Shown: piece by piece, positions 35,775-49,424 of the stretch
Numbering within the stretch: the first letter of the stretch is position 1
Layout of the letters: the number at the start of each line of letters is the position of its first letter
Assembly: GCA_030544235.1 (NCBI GenBank)
Contig: CM060465.1
Coordinates: forward strand, 28,280,988-28,344,987
Length of the DNA: 64,000 nt
Direction: 5' to 3'
From: Lepturacanthus savala
Lineage: Eukaryota > Chordata > Actinopteri > Scombriformes > Trichiuridae
The notes under the pieces: generated by a model
Databases searched by the model: none
What the model was told of the DNA's origin: nothing
Seen by the model: the letters and a program-made list of their open reading frames with translations, nothing else
Position numbers and translations under genes: made by a program

Positions 35775-37330
35775 CAATTGTCATCATTATCGCCACAAGA
35801 TATCATCAATAGGAATTGTATTGGTGATTATAAACACGCTTTGGATGGTACAGTATTCACAACGCAGACCAGCAGTCTTGTGCTTTTAGAAAAAAAAAAA
35901 CAGCATGAGTCAGAAACTATCACTCAAACCTGTTCAAACATCTGTCCTGCTGATGTGTCCTTGAATCCCTACCAGCTCTGGTACAGGCTGTTTTGCAGCC
36001 ACGCCATGACCTCTGAACCTGGCCTGGGGGAACACGCTGAAACATCGGAATACCAAATCTCTTCCTGACACAGAGTGGGGAAGGAGCGAAAAATAGTCTC
36101 AGCAGTCGGCTGGAGTTTCAGCCTTCAGTGTGGGATACACGAATGAAATGGGACAGGTGAAACTCAATTGGCTTCACTTATACAAGCCCAGCTGCTTGTA
36201 CAGGTGTTATCTGTGCTAATGGCAAATCAGATCATTCTCAGCCCTCAACTAAATCCCCCCACGCAGTACAGATACGAGACAGGCATTTCTCAGAATGTGA
36301 GATTTATGGTAAAAACCACTATAGAAAACAGGCATGCTGTTAGATTACACCACAAGATACCACCTTAGCCACCAACACGGGTGGGAGAGTAACAAAAATG
36401 TTGGCCAGCAGGCACAGATTAATCTCTGTGTCTCTCTAACTTACATCTGACCTAAATGGAGAAATAATTAAAACCTTGATTAACGCTACATGGCCGGCAT
36501 CACGAAGAGGCGGCTTAGAACAACGCCAGGCCCAGAAATAGACCATCAGCATTTTTTGCAACTCTACGAAAACAAAACAAACAACGTGTCACAAAAAATG
36601 AAGCAGGCGTTTTCAAGAAGGCTGCGCAAATAATCCATCTGATTTAGCGTTTGTAACTTAAAAAGGAGGAATGAGGGTGGGAGAGAGAGAGCGGGAGGAA
36701 GACAGAGGGAGGGATAGAGGTAAACACAAAAAAAACAAGAATGGCACAGACAGACTGTTAGAACATTAATGCATGCAGTCATTGTCCCGCGGAAAGCCTG
36801 TGAGGCACATAAGAGCCATGTCTTAGAGTTTAGGACTAGACCCAAAAGACGATGAGAAGGGCTGTCAAGAGATGTTTTTCTTCCCTGGAATAATGACTGA
36901 AGATTTTTTTTCTTTTATTGGGTTTAATCTGTTCTGGCAGAAATAAAACATTAAAAAGACATAAAAACAACAACCAGGGAAGGCTGGTTTGAGTAATACA
37001 GTAGATATGAATTTGAAGGAAAGCAGACTAATGCACGGTAGTTCATAATAATATGAGAGGTTTATACAACTCTGGAAATAACATTGTCTATTATTTTATG
37101 CTCCATGGTCATAGACAGTAAGCAAAAATACGCTGTTCACATTATAAAGATATTTATAAGGAGATGTCACCATGCACTCCTGTTCAAATTGAGCCGGGTT
37201 GCAGACAGCCCTGAATGTTTTTTAAATACAGGCCTGAAGTGGGTCCTAATTGTATATGAAGATGGACGTTTCCATCCTTGCAGAGCCTACGCCATTGTGA
37301 AGACTTATACTTGTGTGATGCTGTGTCTGA
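35775..37330. other. No gene seen
   Basis: Unique. The 35930-36380 stretch is compositionally balanced with a 103-codon frame ending at 36068 that shows no domain. A purine-rich GAGAGA/GGGAGG stretch lies at 36665-36720. Possible conserved non-coding sequence around 36150-36350. Confidence 0.45.
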
Positions 37331-37334
37331 ATTG

Positions 37335-37636
37335 CTCTGCAATTACACAGCCAACTATATGATAATCGATTTAAGTCATTTTTAAGACGAAAATACCCAA
37401 ATTCTCTGGTTCCAGTGATATAAATCTGATTATTTTCTGGTCTTCTCATTTTCATCAGTCTCCTATAATAGAAAATTGAAGATCTTTGGGTTGTTGGATG
37501 TTGGTCTGGACAAAAGAAAAAACATCTTCAGTTCCATCTTCAACAGAGATCAATAATTTAAACCATTTAATGAACCAAACAAAAATATTGATTAGTTGTT
37601 TCAATAATCAATAGATTAATAGACTATCGAAAGATC
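37335..37636 (+). mobile_element. Dispersed element, copy 2 of the 6381-6652 family
   Basis: Shared ordered blocks with 6381-6652: a GATAATCGATTTAAGTCA-type start, TCTCTGGTTCCAG, CTGATTATTTTCTGGTCTTC, GAACCAAACAA, then TTGATTAGTTGTTTCAATAA and ATAGATTAATAGACTAT. This copy has an extra internal block (about 37455-37545, AAAATTGAAGATCTTTGGG onward) that the first copy lacks. Confidence 0.6.
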
Positions 37637-37726
37637 AGCTGCTAATCACTGCCAACAGACCTCAAAGTCTCATATATGTCTCTAAATGTTCTTACTGGAG
37701 CCATAGTTTCCAAAATAACCACAAGC

Positions 37727-37739
37727 ACTTGTATACAGG
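37727..37739 (+). repeat. SINE target-site duplication, left
   Basis: ACTTGTATACAGG, repeated exactly at 38089-38101 on the other side of the SINE. The first two bases may belong to the SINE tail in the right copy, so the true duplication is 11-13 bp. Confidence 0.85.
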
Positions 37740-38088
37740 TGGGCGACACAGTGGTGCAGGGGTTAGCGCTGTTGCAAGAAGGTCGCAGGTTCAAGACCTC
37801 CTTGGTCCTGGGTCTGGGACCTTTCTGTGTGGAGTTTGCATGTTCTCCCCGTGTCTGCGTGGGTTTTCACCGGGTACTCCGGCTTCCTCCCACAGTCCAA
37901 AAACATGCTGAGGTTAATTGGCGACTCTAAATTGCCCGTAGGTGTGAGTGTGTGAGTGAATGGTGTGTGTGCCCCACGATTGGCTGGCGACCATCTGGGG
38001 TGTATCCCTGCCTCTCACCGCAATGCGCTGGGATAGGCTCCAGCAGACCCCTGCGACCCTAATGAGGAATAAGCAGATATAGAAAATG
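37740..38088 (+). mobile_element. Full-length tRNA-derived SINE with target duplication
   Basis: 349 bp bounded by a 13-bp direct repeat. Order: tRNA-like head (box A 37752-37767, box B 37788-37798); the CTTTCTGTGTGGAGTTTGC body; TCCCACAGTCCAAAAACATG; TTAATTGGCGACTCTAAATT; GGTGTATCCCTGCCTCTC; GGGATAGGCTCCAGCAG; the GAATAAGCAG tail region ending ATAGAAAATGA. It is the best-preserved copy of five in the window, and the intact target duplication suggests a relatively recent, LINE-mediated insertion. Frames of 60 and 84 codons inside it are not genes. Confidence 0.9.
37752..37798 (+). promoter_or_regulatory. Internal RNA polymerase III promoter of the SINE (box A + box B)
   Basis: TGGTGCAGGGGTTAGC fits the A-box pattern TRGYNNANNGG, and GGTTCAAGACC fits the B-box pattern GGTTCRANNCC. 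The spacing is like that of a tRNA gene. Whether this copy is transcribed is unknown. Confidence 0.7.
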
Positions 38089-38101
38089 ACTTGTATACAG
38101 G
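38089..38101 (+). repeat. SINE target-site duplication, right
   Basis: Exact copy of 37727-37739. Confidence 0.85.
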
Positions 38102-39400
38102 GCCAGCATATAGCAATTTAAACCAATTTTTGAATGGGAGTCAAGTGGATACTGGTGACATTGCACTTTAAGGTACTTGGCACTGGCTTTAAATTAATTC
38201 TAGTTGCTGCTTGTCTGAACACGCCCTTATAGTACGAAATCTCCTCCTTAGAACAGTATGGGAACAGTAAACTGCACTACTAAAGAAGTTCTGTAACTAC
38301 TGTGGGAGTATAATGGGTTAGAGGTCATAACACAAGTTTAAATTTTATATCATAACACTTTGATTGTAATTTTTATGTACACCTCTGATGCAGTTCGCGG
38401 CTCATCTCCGTGTTTTATGTTCAGCTTGTGTTGTTGCCTAAGCGTCCTGATGGCTCTGCATAAAAAGCAGCAGAACCCCAAGGCCTCCCCCCAGCAGGCG
38501 AGCACGCAGCCAATTCTTGCCCTTGTGGAGCCCTACAAGCCCTGATCCAAATCTATACTGACACCTCATAAACAGTTTGTCAAAAGGCAGTCATTTTGTC
38601 CATCTGTCTCAGTCTCCCCTAGATGTCAATAAATTAATTACATCCACTCAGTGAAATTGGTTGAATGCTGGTCCTGCACACAGCCTCTCTCAATACTTCT
38701 TTCCGTTCTTTGGACGTCTGCTTTTACAAAGCTGGGGCATATAAAGGCTGGTTCTGAATTGAAACCGCCGTAAAGGGGATGTTCATTTAAGTTAACGTAA
38801 AGAATAACAACGGGTGCCTTTTTGCAGTCTCACATATAATTAATTGACTTCCCAAATTTAAGTAAGGTGAAGTCAGTAAGCCCAGATGGTTACACACCTG
38901 TCTGTGGCATTCACAGCTGAATGAATATTTTCTTTTGTTATAAATTGTTGATTCAGAAGCAGAGGTTTAATGGGTAACAGCTATTTTCCTTTAGGTCTTT
39001 GCTTAACTAAGTACATTTCAATTGCCCATTAAAATGCAAATTGTTTCACTAATTGAGAACAAGAGTGTGCTAACTGCTGAACACAGCTATTGTGTTTGCG
39101 TAGGTAAATGTATTAACACTTTAGTGGTTGTATCAGACAGATCACCATGTCGAAATTGTCGTGTTACATTGTCACATGGTTTCATTTCTCTTTTTTGTTT
39201 GGACTTAAATCACAATTTCAACATAATGTATGAGGTTATCTATGTGGGCACGTAAATAGAAAAATGGGTTGTATTGAAAGTATCCACTTTTTTTAAAGAC
39301 ACTTTCACTCTCTAAAGCAGAGATAATTATATTTTCTTGTATATTAATTTGTTTGTGTTCACAATAACTCATAATGGGGTTAATAGTTTTACATTCAATA
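38102..39400. other. No gene seen
   Basis: Unique sequence. 38395-38550 is more GC-rich with a 61-codon frame, but no splice-bounded exon could be argued. 38640-39060 is compositionally balanced and might be conserved. Confidence 0.45.
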
Positions 39401-39404
39401 ACAG

Positions 39405-39895
39405 ATTGCCTTTCAACTTTTATATTTGAGTGTAAGCACACTAAGAAACGCACGCTTAAGACACCACTGAGTACACCGACATGATGGCAGTGGATGAATG
39501 GCATTATAATGGCCTTCAGGTCCTGCAGGTGAAGATGCTTGATGTGAAGGTCTTGGGCTGGCATGGTTACATGTGGTCTGCGGTTGTGAGACCGGTTGGA
39601 TTAGAAATTCCCGGAAAAAAAAAAAAAAAAAACATTAGCGGCTTATGGTAATAAAACATTCAATTCACAGAGAAGAGGTCCAGCAGACATGCCTGCAGTC
39701 AGCATGCCAATTGCAAGCTTCCTCAAATCCTGCAGCATCTGTGGAATCTTGTTGTGCGATAAAACTGCACATTGTAGACCAGCCCTAGGCACACCTGTGC
39801 AATAATCGTGCTGTTTAATCAGCATGGGGACATATAACACCTGTCAGGTGGATGGATTATCCTGGTAAAGGAGAAGTGCACACTGACAAAGATTT
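39405..39895 (-). pseudogene. Tc1-like transposase N-terminal fragment, decayed
   Basis: The minus strand first gives the untranslated leader (GAGGTGGATGGATTATC-like block near 39850). It then gives PQMLQDLRKLAIGMLTAGMS followed by ELNV, the paired-type helix-turn-helix start of a Tc1-family transposase (39643-39840). After a run of 18 A (39615-39632), which replaces lost sequence, it resumes with HNRRPHVTMPAQDLHI (about 39541-39590) and fades towards 39405. No DDE catalytic residues are present and frames are broken. The element is a truncated, inactive DNA transposon copy. Confidence 0.75.
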
Positions 39896-39904
39896 TAAAC
39901 AAAT

Positions 39905-39995
39905 TAAAATAATTCTAATTAATTATTTAATTATATATATTATATATATTTATATAATTATAAATATATATATAATTATAAATATTTTTTTATTT
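39905..39995. repeat. AT-only low-complexity tract
   Basis: Nearly only A and T, with TATATA and ATAAATAT words, directly after the Tc1 fragment. It may have replaced the terminal repeat of that element. Confidence 0.8.
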
Positions 39996-44020
<4,025 letters not shown>

Positions 44021-44024
44021 GACA

Positions 44025-44333
44025 TACAGTTCTGGAAAAAAATAGACTACTGCAAAATGATCAGTTTTTCTGATTTTAGTACTTATAGGCATGTGTTTGA
44101 ATATTTTCAGACCTCAAACAATTCAAAGATCAAATTAATTTTTAAAACAACATGATACTAAAATTTACACTTCCAGAAATGATTATTTGGTGTAATAGCC
44201 CTTATTTTTAATCCCAGCTTTCATGCATCTTGTCATGCTCGCCGCGTCTTTACCACAGAAATGGCTGGAACACATCTAGATATGCTGATTTCAGAAAAAA
44301 ATGCATGGATGTCTTATTTTTTCCAGAGCTGTA
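44025..44333. mobile_element. Short Tc1/mariner-type element (MITE-like)
   Basis: TA then CAGTTCTGGAAAAAAATAGA at the left, and TCTTATTTTTTCCAGAGCTG then TA at the right. The inverted ends agree over CAG(T/C)TCTGGAAAAAA and both sides carry the TA duplication. The interior (GTACTTATAGGCATGTGTTTG, TTTCATGCATCTTGTCATGC) resembles the outer parts of a common teleost Tc1-like transposon whose ends start CAGCTCTGGAAAAAA. At 309 bp it has lost the transposase gene by internal deletion. Confidence 0.8.
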
Positions 44334-44334
44334 G

Positions 44335-45440
44335 ATGTTATACTGGGCAAAGTTACGTCAAGAACATTCTGTGTAAACATGTGTGTAATCTACATTCATC
44401 TGGCACATCAAACAGACTGGGATGTCGTTTCTAGTTGTGCTGAAACACAGATTATGCAATATTCCTTTGCTGCTGTGAAATGTCAACGTGACGTTAAGGA
44501 AATACTTGTCGGTGGCATATGACACATACGTCAAAACGCCCAAACCTATTGTTAACTATCCGAGCCCACACATTAGCGTGGTGAGATATGCGTCACTACT
44601 GATTTTTTAAAAAATCCTGATTCCAAAAGTCCTGCCTGCCTACAATACCATGGCCATTATTTGTTTTTTTCTAAATGGCATGCCCAGCATGTCCCACAGA
44701 CGTCAAACATTGCAACACTATGTAATATATAAAGATAGAAAGGTTGGTGTATTTCAGCCTTTTGGAACAATACATCAAATAGTCACACACTGTGTAAGTA
44801 AATACTTTCTAAAGGTAACAATTCTAACAGCTGGAATCACATTACAGCAGATAGTGCATGACTAAATACAACCTACAGAAATGAAGATCTAAATCGGTCA
44901 ATAAATGTTTTATACAGAATCTTATCCAATAATTACTTTTTGGCAGTGATTCACATTATTATTGATGAAATCTGGGTTATATGATCGGTATCATAGGCTC
45001 CACCTAGGGGAGTTAGCCCATTGAAACAAAAACCTTGTTTAAACATTCTACGCTCTATCTAGACTGTGGGTATTGGGCAGTGTCCATTTCACCTACATAA
45101 GCTATGATATATGACAGAATAGACAGGCCCTGCCATGACCCGTGAATCATGCTCTCTCTCCTTATTGCTCTCACTCGCTCTTCCTCTTCTCTCTCTCTCT
45201 GAGGTGAAATATTCAACAACAACAACAGAAGGAGGGGATGGAAAAGGAACATTAAAGGAGTTTCCAAAAATGAGTGCCGAGGCCTGGACCGTAGATCACC
45301 CCCCAACCCCCGCCCCACTACGCATCTTTATGGGCAAACCTGCATCGGTAGAGTAGCCAACGCCTACATCCTGCTGGTGTGAATTATGACAGCACAGGCG
45401 GAGCAGCCACCCACAAGGGACAATATTAACTGCTGATTTG
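44335..45440. other. No gene seen
   Basis: Unique sequence. A CT-rich stretch at 45151-45203 gives serine/leucine-rich frames on both strands. No exon recognised. Confidence 0.5.
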
Positions 45441-45445
45441 ATGAA

Positions 45446-45465
45446 ACACACACACACACACACAC
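45446..45465. repeat. (CA)10 microsatellite
   Basis: About ten CA units without interruption. Confidence 0.95.
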
Positions 45466-45564
45466 GCTGATTACCAGCCCATATCTTTGGTAGGATTAAG
45501 TGAACAGAGTCGTGCTATCACCTGTGTGGGTGTTGGACTGATTTACTCAGGTGTGTGCGTGCAT

Positions 45565-45565
45565 C

Positions 45566-45597
<32 letters not shown>

Positions 45598-45606
45598 GGG
45601 GGGGGG
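45565..45606. repeat. (TA)n(TG)n with G10 end
   Basis: About five TA units, about twelve TG units and a run of ten G. Alternating purine-pyrimidine DNA next to a G run is prone to unusual structure and length change. Confidence 0.95.
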
Positions 45607-45654
45607 TGATGTAAGTGTTTATGTCTAGATAAATTTGTGGCTTTGTGTCTCTTT

Positions 45655-45833
45655 AATCTTTTTTCCTGATTTGGGTCAATTTGGTTTTGTTTCAAGAAAA
45701 CAAGACCAACATTTTCTTAAAAGGGAAACTTGATCTTGATTTTAGTCTTTTTTTTCTTCCAAGAAAATATTGGTCTTGACCCAAATCAGAAAAAAAAAAA
45801 AAAAAAAAAACATGAAATGAGCTAAATTATTTG
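45655..45833. mobile_element. Foldback element with CTGATTTGGGTCAA arms
   Basis: CTGATTTGGGTCAA (45666-45679) and TTGACCCAAATCAG (45776-45789) are perfect inverted repeats, extended by T/A runs. A second inner pair is CAAGACCAACATTTTCTT and AAGAAAATATTGGTCTTG. The right edge ending TTATTTGCCAGTGG resembles the end of a common teleost non-autonomous repeat. The matching left edge is missing. A run of about 20 A follows the right arm. Confidence 0.6.
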
Positions 45834-45834
45834 C

Positions 45835-48315
45835 CAGTGGAATAGGATAATTCTACTCAATTCTACTGTATGTGTTTAAAAATTTCCAGATTTTTTTTAA
45901 CATAATGTTTAATTCGACAATAGCATTTCCATAGTACAGTATTTACCTAGTGAGCTCTGCCACAGTTAAACAAAATGACAAATTTCCTCATATTGCTCTT
46001 ATTTTCATTTAACAATCAATATAAATATGTACATCCCAGCCAACATCTGATACAGATTGGGACGGACGTCTAACTGAACCAAATGTCGATGCGACATGAT
46101 CAGACAAAAGTAACATACAGTAAAACCAGGTAAAACAGCTGCGTGATCGGCTATAATGAACTTTTAAAACAAGTGATCACAGACATCACAAGTTGGAGAC
46201 CAAAGAAAGTTATCTCAACTTCAGTGCTGCACAGCCAACTGTAACTGGGCACGCTATATACAGCCTATTACGCTGCCAAGTGCCAGCCCATTAAACCTCC
46301 AAAATGCTGTTTTAGTTTGGACAGATGGCTGATATGCAGAGAAAAAGATGCTTTTACAAATGGAACTGGTTTAATGTAGACATTCCCTGTGTTCCCTTGT
46401 CCATTAAAATAGCAGTGAAGGTGGGGGTTAATGGTGTGGATTGCTGTTTGGTAGGGTGATTTTTTTCCACTGGAGGACACCAAAGTCCCAAATTTTCAAA
46501 CCCTACACACAACGGCTTTAAAGATTTTGTGCAGAATTTAAAAAAAAAGTCAATATCTGATACATTCAGGCATTTTCCAAAGGGTTTCACAAAATACCGA
46601 TTAAGCCTATCACTACCAGGTAAATCTCTCGCCTCCCGGTAACTTTGATTGAGGATAAAATATTGTAAACTTTACTTTATTTTATTTAAACTGTATTTTC
46701 TAGACTCTCTAAGCGTTATCCGACCAAGTGGATCATATTCTGCTAGTGAAATTAGTCATTTCGCAAGGGATTTATGATGCTATAAACAATTTATTCACTG
46801 TTTTACAGTTGTAAAAGGCAGTTTTTTGTGTGCACTTATGCTTTATCACCAGCAGAGGGAGATATATCTCCCACACTACAGCTTTAAGTTGTTATAAATT
46901 CTGTGGGGAAGAAGAATGACTGCAAAAGGTAAGTTCTGCCATCTTCTATGAAGCTTGAAATGTCAAATGATAATATTTTGGTTGTTAAACAGAGGAAATA
47001 TCTGGGCTTACTTTTTTGTGTAAATGTTTTTTCTCAACTCCAAACATTACTAAGTACTTTCAAGGAGAACTGTTTTTTGGAATAAGATTATCTGGGTGTG
47101 GCAGCTCCTCCAGTATTGTATTTCTCTCCAGCCACTCAGCTGCAGCCAACCTCAAATCTCTCCTCCCCCTCCCTCATTTAAGACCTCTCTCAGCAGACCA
47201 CTCACCTTTGATAATAGCTAAATTCATCAGCAGGCAGCAGCGACGACTTAAGGGCAAGACAGATTGTACGGCGCTATCCTCTCCTGCCCTTTTTCTCCTC
47301 ATCTCTGGTGGAAACCAGCAGCTATCTGTCTCCTAACAGCTACCGGCTGGCATTCCGGCAGACGGCTGCTGTGTGAGGAAAAAATCACGAAGTAATTGTA
47401 AGACTCCTTAAAGGTCAAACGCTACAGTTCTTGTGACTTTGAAAGGCTTTTCATTTAAACGCACAATGCTTCTTCAGTGACTTTTAACCTATAAAATGAG
47501 GACAATTGCCAATATGAATTTCTTTCACTTAAGTTTAAGAACATGTTTTTGGTCTCATAACTTTGGTGTTTGAAGAAAATGTACTGAAATCTATAAATAA
47601 CTTGTGCATAAGTTACTCATCTTTCGCTTCACTACTTGCAAAGGTTAGGATTCAAGTTTCATTGAAACACTTGGTATTTGGTGTTTTACGGGCCATTTGC
47701 AAATGATATTAATGTGATCTGGAATTGCTATCTAGTTATGCAAACAAACAAGGAGGAAGACCTAGAACCACCTGTAGAAAAAACACAGAACAGGAGTTGA
47801 AGGTGAAAGGGATGTCATGGCAACTACTGAATCGATGAATCAACAACCAGGGTGGAGGACTATGTTCCTCTGGGAATTAAAAGGCCAGGAAATAGTTAGG
47901 CTACATCTTGAACTGCATCGCAATATTTCAAAGGTTGTCCTTGAACCAGCACTGTAATGACTAAGCATTAGTGTCTCTCTTTGGATTTGTCTGCAGGACT
48001 GCACAGGAATGATTATATGCATGATATGGACCCCCAGCAATCGCCGGGGGGCATGAAGACACTAAAAAAAAATGTTCTGACAAATTTAAGGCCAAACCAT
48101 CTTGATAATAGCAGGCAAATTTGTCTGCCAGTGCACTAATCAACTGAAACTTATTTTAAAATAAGTGAGGCTGTCCATCTGTCATTATAGCACAAAAATC
48201 TTGAGATAGGATCAAAAAGACTAATTTCAAACAATCTAGTTAATGCAAAAGAAGCGTGTTATCACTCAAAAACTCTTCACCGGATTACTGAAAATGAGAT
48301 TTATGAAACTCTTGG
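45835..48315. other. No gene seen
   Basis: Unique AT-rich sequence. 47090-47400 is balanced and could be conserved. The motif CCAGCAGAGGGAGATATATC...CTACAGCTTTAAG near 46850-46890 may be the edge of a dispersed repeat but could not be bounded. Confidence 0.45.
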
Positions 48316-48319
48316 TTTT

Positions 48320-48398
48320 TAGGCCAGCCAGGAATCAAACCAGGGATTCATTGCTCACAGCATTTGCACCCATGTGGTATACGCACCCCACTCAGCTG
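48320..48398 (-). repeat. tRNA-like segment (SINE head or tRNA pseudogene)
   Basis: On the minus strand CTGAGTGGGGTGCGTATACC resembles an A-box region and CCTGGTTTGATTCCTGG contains a B-box-like GGTTTGATTCC. Spacing is longer than in a simple tRNA, and arms do not pair cleanly, so a functional tRNA gene is unlikely. The repeat body beyond it was not recognised. Confidence 0.45.
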
Positions 48399-48689
48399 TC
48401 AGTCTTGATGACTGGCTTTCAACACCCATCTTGAAGTGTTGCACTTCTGTGTCAAACAAAATCATGAACATGCATAAACCAAAGAACTGATGATTCGCTG
48501 TAAGGCTAAACTATTCCGCCCAGGGAGTATCTTTCAAGTCAACAAACAGAAATCATATTTTAATAACCACAAAGCAGTTCAAAATGTACCCACTACTAAT
48601 ATATACTGGACAAAGATGTTCACACGTGACAACAAACATTAATACAATTGAAACAAAAATGATTGGTTGACAAACCTGTGCATTTCTGG

Positions 48690-48697
48690 CTGTACTC
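48690..48697. repeat. hAT target duplication, left
   Basis: CTGTACTC. The right-hand partner at 49416-49423 is CTGTACTT, agreeing at 7 of 8 positions. Confidence 0.65.
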
Positions 48698-49415
48698 CAG
48701 GGGTGATTTTAGCATCTGGTCTTTAGGTGTGCTCAGCCCCCAGTGCTCACAGACGCACATTATTTTTCACTAAATGAGGCGAACTCGTACATTTGTAAAT
48801 GGTGGAACTTTTACTGCACTACTAGATGCGGCATCAGAAAGTGCAAGCTTGTCTGAGACTGACACCACTCATAACCAGACCAATCTAGGATTGAATGATT
48901 AGTGAACCATGTGATTGCCATGATGTATTATTAATTGGTTGACACACGTCTACTGTAGAAAGAACACTGCTAGCACTGCGCCGCACCGGACAGACAGGAC
49001 TACACCACTGCTTTTTGTTGTGTCCAGTGTCCACTATGTTGTAAATTCATACCTTCTCATCTCGCGAATATTCAGCACCGCCACCGGGATGCTGCCTCGC
49101 AGATCCAGAAATTATTAGCTAACAATTAGAGCAAAAATCAGAACCCTACACAACTCTAGTGGCAAGCAGTGATCGCGTGAACGTGCCAACCATTCAGAAG
49201 AGACATAGCTGATAAGTGAGCTGGTCAGGAGCCTCGTTTTGAAGCACGGTTGCCAGACATATAGGGTTGCCAGATTGGCAGGGGCAGAACTGCGCAGTTG
49301 CACTAATTTTCAAAATTTTTCTCATAATATTCCTAAAATGTGCTGAGCTTGGGGGTGCTGAGCTAATTCACGGTGGTGCCGGAACACCTCTAAATATAGC
49401 CTTAACTTACCCCTG
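48698..49415. mobile_element. hAT-like non-autonomous element, 718 bp, with 8-bp target duplication
   Basis: Ends read inward as CAGGGGTGATTTTAGCATCT and CAGGGGTAAGTTAAGGCTAT. CAGGGG-type ends plus an 8-bp duplication (7 of 8 identical) define the hAT superfamily. A sub-terminal pair GTGCTCAGCCCCCA (left) and, inverted, GCTCAGCACCCCC (right) adds support. No transposase frame survives; the 62-codon minus frame (49115-49303) is not recognisable. Confidence 0.72.
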
Positions 49416-49423
49416 CTGTACTT
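49416..49423. repeat. hAT target duplication, right
   Basis: CTGTACTT; see 48690-48697. Confidence 0.65.
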
Positions 49424-49424
49424 T

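Noticed and set aside
37676..37930. Plus-strand 84-codon frame
   Set aside because: It is a read-through of the SINE head and body.
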